This document shows positions 17,003-20,784 of a stretch of 20,784 nt of DNA, one piece after another (within the stretch, counting starts at the first letter, position 1; each line of letters begins with the position of its first letter). The stretch spans positions 1-20,784 of IMG/VR virus record IMGVR_UViG_3300029266_002152; one strand, given 5' to 3'. The notes beneath the pieces are model-generated. The model was not told the DNA's origin. It did no database searches and saw only the letters and a list, made by a program, of their open reading frames with translations. A program made the position numbers and the translations under genes. Source of the stretch: a virus.

Positions 17003-19299
17003 TATCTAACTCTCCCTTGTATGTTTTGATTTGGATTCTTTAATTCAAAAACTGCTGGTGTTGATGTGTTTGGTGGTACAATTATTGTACCATCATTTGA
17101 AAGTGCACTTTTAAAATCATATCTATAATTGTAATTTAAAAACTCAGAAGCTGTATTAGGTATTGTGAAACCACCATCAATTACACCATCACCATCTAAG
17201 TCCACACCAGCACCATTTTGACTAAATGAATAAGTAAAAGTTGGTGGAGTTAACAACTCACCATCATCAAAAAAATAATCTTTTTCTTGTGTTATTGTTA
17301 CATGACCAATTGAACGAACACCCTCAATTCCCATTAATTCAAACTCTAATTTACTTTTAAATATTGGTTGATTAAATTGCATTTTTTCTATTCTAAAATA
17401 ATCTTTTATTTTTTGTATACATTTTAATTTTACTTGTTGTTTGTTTGCATATTTCTCAGCTATTATATCAAAGAACACACCAAAGTTTACAATGTATCCA
17501 TCATTGATTGTTAATGTATCAGTCATTAGTTTAAAATTTTCAAGATATTTTTTTATATTAGATGTTAATACATTTGGTAAATTATCATCTCTTCCTAGTG
17601 TGTTAGCGTGAGCATTTCCAACTAATTGTTTTAAATTATTATATCCTAAGACATAAATATTTATTGACGATAAGTTAAATGAATTTATGTCTGTTTGTTG
17701 TATAGCTGGAACTTGAGTTGTTAATAGGTCATCTATAGTTTGAGATAAAGTAATAAGCTTTTGCAAAAATTGAGCATTAATAGTATTATAATCATTTTCA
17801 GTAATAGCATCTGATATCGCTACCAGTAATGTTTGCATACCTGGAGTGTTACCTAATGGTATATTACCACCATAAACCACAGAGTTTAAAGTTGAACTTA
17901 ATTCACCCACACTTGTATTATATTGTTCTTGTCCAGAAGGTGTATCACCTTCAGCACTTCTTGCAACATACGCTTTTGCAATATTTCCAAACTTAGCAGG
18001 TATGTTCATTACTCTAGCTTCATAATCTTCTTTAGTTACACATCTGTTTTGTGTTGAGAAAAAAGCTTTAGCTTTTTCTTTTATTTCTAAAGTGTCTTCT
18101 TCATCTTTTCCACCAACAGCTGGATTACTATTTGTAACATTTGAAAGTGTAGCCCCACCATTGAGAGCTGGTGTAATAATACTCGGTAAAGTTGTTAAAT
18201 CTCCAACTGGAATATTTGAACTAATTCCACCACCTACTCTATAAGTTATAGTTAAAGTTGTATTGTTTGGTGTTTCACCTAATGTTGAATAATCATTACC
18301 AAGTAATGGGTCAATAGAATTATTTAAATCACTCGTTTGTCCTGGAATAATAATTCCAATTTGTTCAGTATCAATATAATTGCTATCAACAACATTACTA
18401 TCTTTTAATACACCATTTCCAAAAATTAAAGACGTTGTATTGTCTTGATTTGTTTCACGAGTAAATCTTTTCGGTGATATTATATAGCTTAATGAGTAAG
18501 GTACTGCAGATGTGGTTAATAAACTATTAACATCAACATATGCTGAGTCTCTATTAATATCATCCGTATAATGAGTTGAAATTATAACTTTGTCTTGTGC
18601 AAGAAAATCAACTTCATACCAATTATTATTATTTGAATCCACACAAGAAATTATATCAATAACATTCGTATCTGGAATTGTAAGTGTTTTAAATTTTTCA
18701 GGTATTCCAACTTGGAATGAAATTGTTTTTTCAGTTGCACTAACAGCTTTAACAGTTCTTGATAAAGTATAAGTGGAAGCTAAACCAGACGCAGCTGTTG
18801 TACCAATTGTATTAGTATCAATGGATTCTGTAATTCTAAAATCAATTGGTTCTAATGTTGTAAAAATAGTACTGGAATTTGTTGATGATACAATTTCAAG
18901 ACCAGGATTAAATACACTAGCTTTAGTATAATCTACCTTTGAAATATCACCACTGTTAACATCAACATTCGAAGTAAAGGTTAAATTAACGTATGATGGA
19001 ACAATTGGTTTTACTTTATAACCAAACATTGTTGCCATTGTAATAATGTTTCTTCTTTCCTCAGCTAATGGTAACAACATTTCTTTATATTGTTGGTCAA
19101 TATAAAATGATAATACATCACCTACATAAGCATTCATTTCTAATAACATCATACCTGGTGATGTCTCGTTAAAATCACGATATGTGTTTGGAAAATAAGA
19201 TTTTGCATAATTCATTAATGATTGTTTTAATGCACTAAAATCTTTATTTAAATAATTTACATTTGATTCTTTAAAATTTTCGTTACCATATGTTGGCAT
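17002..19299 (-). CDS. 6: Baseplate wedge subunit gp6-like (baseplate J family)
   Basis: Core wedge protein. In T4, gp6 dimers hold neighbouring wedges together to form the inner baseplate ring, and the family includes P2 gpJ and the type VI secretion protein TssF. The N-terminus is diagnostic: NVNYLNKDFSALKQSLMNYA (13-32), then SYFPNTYRDFNETSPGMMLLE (34-54), YVGDVLSFYIDQQYKEM (58-74) and a KVKPIVPSYVNLTFT strand. The mid-region has VGGKDEEDTLEIKEKAKAFF (395-414) and TQNRCVTKEDYEARV (416-430), typical of baseplate J proteins. At 765 aa it is longer than T4 gp6 (660 aa). Extra sequence lies at about 449-537, and there is a canonical calcium loop, DLDGDGVIDGG, at 700-710. The start has GGAG seven bases upstream. 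It sits directly after gp25, an association usual for marine T4-like phages. Confidence 0.96.
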   Translation of the reverse strand: MPTYGNENFKESNVNYLNKDFSALKQSLMNYAKSYFPNTYRDFNETSPGMMLLEMNAYVGDVLSFYIDQQYKEMLLPLAEERRNIITMATMFGYKVKPIVPSYVNLTFTSNVDVNSGDISKVDYTKASVFNPGLEIVSSTNSSTIFTTLEPIDFRITESIDTNTIGTTAASGLASTYTLSRTVKAVSATEKTISFQVGIPEKFKTLTIPDTNVIDIISCVDSNNNNWYEVDFLAQDKVIISTHYTDDINRDSAYVDVNSLLTTSAVPYSLSYIISPKRFTRETNQDNTTSLIFGNGVLKDSNVVDSNYIDTEQIGIIIPGQTSDLNNSIDPLLGNDYSTLGETPNNTTLTITYRVGGGISSNIPVGDLTTLPSIITPALNGGATLSNVTNSNPAVGGKDEEDTLEIKEKAKAFFSTQNRCVTKEDYEARVMNIPAKFGNIAKAYVARSAEGDTPSGQEQYNTSVGELSSTLNSVVYGGNIPLGNTPGMQTLLVAISDAITENDYNTINAQFLQKLITLSQTIDDLLTTQVPAIQQTDINSFNLSSINIYVLGYNNLKQLVGNAHANTLGRDDNLPNVLTSNIKKYLENFKLMTDTLTINDGYIVNFGVFFDIIAEKYANKQQVKLKCIQKIKDYFRIEKMQFNQPIFKSKLEFELMGIEGVRSIGHVTITQEKDYFFDDGELLTPPTFTYSFSQNGAGVDLDGDGVIDGGFTIPNTASEFLNYNYRYDFKSALSNDGTIIVPPNTSTPAVFELKNPNQNIQGRVR
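17011..17016 (-). promoter_or_regulatory. Ribosome-binding site of the DNRLRE protein, inside gp6
   Basis: GGGAGA is encoded by the Gly-Arg codons near the gp6 C-terminus (QGRVR), eight bases before the ATG at 17002, which overlaps the gp6 TAA. It decides the MHHF start rather than any later Met. Confidence 0.7.
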
Positions 19300-19312
19300 T
19301 TTTTATCTCCAA

Positions 19313-19804
19313 TTAATATCCACCACCACTATTTCCAGAAGATTCCGTATTTGATACATCACTACCAAAATTTAAACTTACAGAATCTAAAGTGTTTGGG
19401 TCTTGTTTAATGTTAAATAATATTTTAACTATAACTTCATTAACTCCAATATCCGTACTACTATTTTTACTTAAAACTTTAATATCTCTCACCTCAACAA
19501 AAGGTAACCAAAATTCCATTTTGTCTAATATAGCATCCTGTACATCAATTAAATTTCCATCTGTAATGTTTTCAAATAATATTTTTCTTAAATTTAAACC
19601 TAAATTTGGTTGAAAAAATCTTTCACCTTGATTGGTACTTAGTAAGTTTCTTATATTATTTTTTACAGCTTCTATCGTTGTAGATGTTGAACTAAAAAAT
19701 CCATCTATATCATCACCCCTACGAATAGGTAAATCAATACCAATTTTTACATTAGTATCATTGTCTTGAATAAAAGGTTTTCTAGATGTATCTTTAATAG
19801 CCAT
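19313..19804 (-). CDS. 25: Baseplate wedge subunit gp25-like (GPW/gp25 family)
   Basis: Small wedge protein of the gp25/GPW family (TssE in type VI secretion). In T4 it joins the gp6-gp7 core and starts sheath polymerisation. The family core is visible: GIDLPIRRGDDIDGFFSS (22-39), then TIEAVKNNIRNLLSTNQGER (43-62), FFQPNLGLNLRKILFENI (63-80) and LPFVEVRDIKVL (100-111). The GER followed by QPNLG corresponds to the conserved 'TxxGERxxxPxFG' stretch. At 163 aa it exceeds T4 gp25 (132 aa), mainly through a Ser/Gly-rich tail ending SSGNSGGGY. The start forms TAATG with the upstream stop and uses GGAGA nine bases upstream, inside the previous gene's last codons. Despite older annotations of this family as lysozyme, no catalytic residues are evident here. 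Confidence 0.95.
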   Translation of the reverse strand: MAIKDTSRKPFIQDNDTNVKIGIDLPIRRGDDIDGFFSSTSTTIEAVKNNIRNLLSTNQGERFFQPNLGLNLRKILFENITDGNLIDVQDAILDKMEFWLPFVEVRDIKVLSKNSSTDIGVNEVIVKILFNIKQDPNTLDSVSLNFGSDVSNTESSGNSGGGY

Positions 19805-20349
19805 TATATTAAGTCTCCAATATCTTCAATTGATAAATGTACAGTTGTGTTTTCTCTCTGCCCATCTTCATCATCAACGTCAAAACCATCAACAGAATCT
19901 GGGTCTTCTCCTATATAAACATAACCAATTGATTCCAAACCACCCGAATCTTTTCCTAACTCTAATCCAGACAATTTAGCTCCACCCTCTAATAGAGGTT
20001 TTATAGCTTTTTCTATCTCACTTTCTAATTTGTCTATTATACTTTCTATTGCTGGAATTGCTACTCCAATTTTTTTTAATATTTTTAAAACAGGTTGATA
20101 TGGTCCTAACAAAGTTTCCAATTCAACATTTACAGGTTGGTCAGGTGTTTTTAAAGTTTCAATAATTACAGGCGCTTTTAATTTTGTAATGGTTAAATTA
20201 GCTTCAGATAATGTTTCAATAATTGCTAGTGCTGTATACTGAGCTTCTCTTTCAATAAAAGAACCATTTGATGTATCAAGTGGTTTTTCTATACCAGTAT
20301 CTTTAGCTGCTTGAACTTTAGCATCAATTAATTTTTGTTTCAATCCCAT
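19804..20349 (-). CDS. 181-aa protein of unknown function upstream of gp25
   Basis: I do not recognise this protein. The first 70 residues are helical and polar (LKQKLIDAKVQAAKDTG, EREAQYTALAIIETLSEANL). Residues about 85-135 form a long amphipathic helical stretch, YQPVLKILKKIGVAIPAIES then IIDKLESEIEKAIKPLLEGG, which could pack as a coiled coil. The C-terminal 45 residues are very acidic (DPDSVDGFDVDDEDGQ) and end in LSIEDIGDLI. No signal peptide or membrane helix is seen. It overlaps gp25 by the TAATG junction and follows the 131-aa gene by two bases, with GGAAG six bases before its ATG inside that gene's final codons. The tight coupling to gp25 makes a baseplate or tail-assembly role likely, but this is inference from position only. 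Confidence 0.8.
   Translation of the reverse strand: MGLKQKLIDAKVQAAKDTGIEKPLDTSNGSFIEREAQYTALAIIETLSEANLTITKLKAPVIIETLKTPDQPVNVELETLLGPYQPVLKILKKIGVAIPAIESIIDKLESEIEKAIKPLLEGGAKLSGLELGKDSGGLESIGYVYIGEDPDSVDGFDVDDEDGQRENTTVHLSIEDIGDLI
19814..19818 (-). promoter_or_regulatory. Ribosome-binding site of gp25, inside the upstream coding sequence
   Basis: GGAGA is encoded by the Gly-Asp codons of the upstream protein's last residues (IGDLI), nine bases before the gp25 ATG. The ATG shares its first base with the upstream TAA. This implies translational coupling. Confidence 0.7.
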
Positions 20350-20351
20350 TA

Positions 20352-20747
20352 TTATCTTCCATGTTTTTGTTTTTGTTTTTCATCAGTTTTCTTTAAAACT
20401 TCTCTGTAATCTTTATTTACAAATTGAGCCATTGGGTCATTTGGTGGAACTTGCTGTGGTGTATTTTTATTCATCATATCACCATATTGTCCACCAACCA
20501 ATTCATTCATTCTATCTGATGTAAACTCGCTACCACCTAATGTCTTCCAATCATCACCATTAGCTGTTTCATTCAATACATCATTTAGAACAGAGTTTGA
20601 TGAAAAGTTTTTCTTTTCTTGTATTGGCTGTCCAGTCGATGATAGTGATGGTTGTTTTAACTCATCAATAACTTCGTGAATTGCCATAGCAACTTCTTCT
20701 CTTACGATTTGTCTTATTGTTTTTTTTGTAGTTGTTTTTTTCTTCAT
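20352..20747 (-). CDS. 131-aa small polar protein of unknown function
   Basis: Not recognised. The N-terminus is strongly basic (MKKKTTTKKTIRQIVREEVA), followed by a short helix (MAIHEVIDELKQ). The rest is low-complexity and polar: Ser/Gly/Asn-rich, a DDWKTLGGSEFTSDRMNEL segment (about 74-92), the Pro/Gln-rich NTPQQVPPNDPMAQF and a Lys/Gln-rich end (KKTDEKQKQKHGR). It looks largely disordered apart from the N-terminal helix. The IRQIVREE pattern recurs in small proteins of T4-like marine phages, but I cannot attach a function to it. The start is well placed: AGAGG lies six bases upstream of the ATG. It leads the visible gp25-gp6 string, so a structural-gene neighbourhood role is the most that can be said. 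Confidence 0.75.
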   Translation of the reverse strand: MKKKTTTKKTIRQIVREEVAMAIHEVIDELKQPSLSSTGQPIQEKKNFSSNSVLNDVLNETANGDDWKTLGGSEFTSDRMNELVGGQYGDMMNKNTPQQVPPNDPMAQFVNKDYREVLKKTDEKQKQKHGR

Positions 20748-20753
20748 ATTATA

Positions 20754-20758
20754 CCTCT
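20754..20758 (-). promoter_or_regulatory. Ribosome-binding site (AGAGG) of the 131-aa gene
   Basis: Minus-strand AAAGAGG stands six bases (TATAAT) before the ATG at 20747. It is the clearest stand-alone Shine-Dalgarno site in the window and fixes this start. The TATAAT spacer resembles a -10 box by chance; there is no room here to judge a -35 element. Confidence 0.7.
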
Positions 20759-20759
20759 T

Positions 20760-20783
20760 TTAGTTTCCTTCTATCTTATGATA
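20760..20783 (-). other. Possible 3' end of an upstream gene at the right edge
   Basis: In one minus-strand frame the last bases of the window read YHKIEGN followed by TAA (20762-20760), thirteen bases ahead of the next ATG and just before its AGAGG ribosome-binding site. The spacing matches the other junctions of this operon, so this could be the tail of another gene. Seven codons cannot establish this; the other two frames also contain stops here. Confidence 0.2.
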
Positions 20784-20784
20784 A

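Noticed and set aside
1-20784. Bacterial polysaccharide-degradation locus or surface-adhesin operon (suggested by CBM-like, PKD, LamG and dockerin-like domains)
   Set aside because: There are no signal peptides, membrane anchors or catalytic domains, and the same overlapping operon contains clear gp25 and gp6 baseplate proteins.
1-20784. CRISPR arrays, tRNAs, insertion sequences, attachment sites, rho-independent terminators
   Set aside because: No regularly spaced direct repeats, cloverleaf-like or inverted-terminal structures were noticed, and essentially all bases are in coding frames, leaving no intergenic room.

Overview
The window is a strongly A+T-rich stretch (about 30% G+C by eye). 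It is almost entirely protein-coding, and every gene reads on the minus strand. It looks like part of the late structural (baseplate and peripheral tail) operon of a T4-like myovirus, probably a marine or other aquatic phage. The anchor is an adjacent gp25-like and gp6-like baseplate wedge pair. The gp6 N-terminus closely matches the form known from marine T4-like phages. The host cannot be determined from this window; no tRNA, integrase, host gene or metabolic gene is present.

In transcription order (right to left): a 131-aa protein of unknown function (20747-20352); a 181-aa protein of unknown function (20349-19804); gp25-like wedge protein (19804-19313); gp6-like baseplate-J wedge protein (19299-17002); a 373-aa protein with a DNRLRE-like beta domain (17002-15881); a 623-aa protein with a LamG/concanavalin-A-like domain and calcium loops (15877-14006); a 1712-aa multidomain giant with carbohydrate-binding-like sandwiches and a PKD domain (13994-8856); a 1286-aa partial paralogue of that giant (8856-4996); and a very large protein whose reading frame is open from 4996 through the left edge (at least 1665 aa). 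The last one has a P2 gpI/T4 gp7-like segment, a LamG domain and T-G-S repeats. There is no non-coding stretch longer than about 40 bases. Four junctions are TAATG stop/start overlaps and the other four have gaps of 2 to 13 bases, so the genes are almost certainly co-transcribed and translationally coupled. No promoter or terminator can be supported inside the window.

Reading the genes together (inference): gp25 and gp6 build the wedge core and sheath-initiation site. The left-edge giant is the best candidate for the third core wedge subunit (gp7/gpI position), enlarged with adhesin-like domains. The DNRLRE, LamG, CBM-like and PKD proteins would be a peripheral corona standing where T4 encodes its peripheral baseplate and fibre-attachment proteins. 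None of those T4 proteins (gp8, gp9, gp10, gp11) is recognisable here. The most interesting points are the tandem paralogy of the two giants, the PKD domain of one of them apparently split by an insertion of about 160 residues, the gpI-like wedge segment buried in a giant adhesin-like chain, and the conserved Gly-Ala C-terminal codons that double as the next gene's Shine-Dalgarno site.
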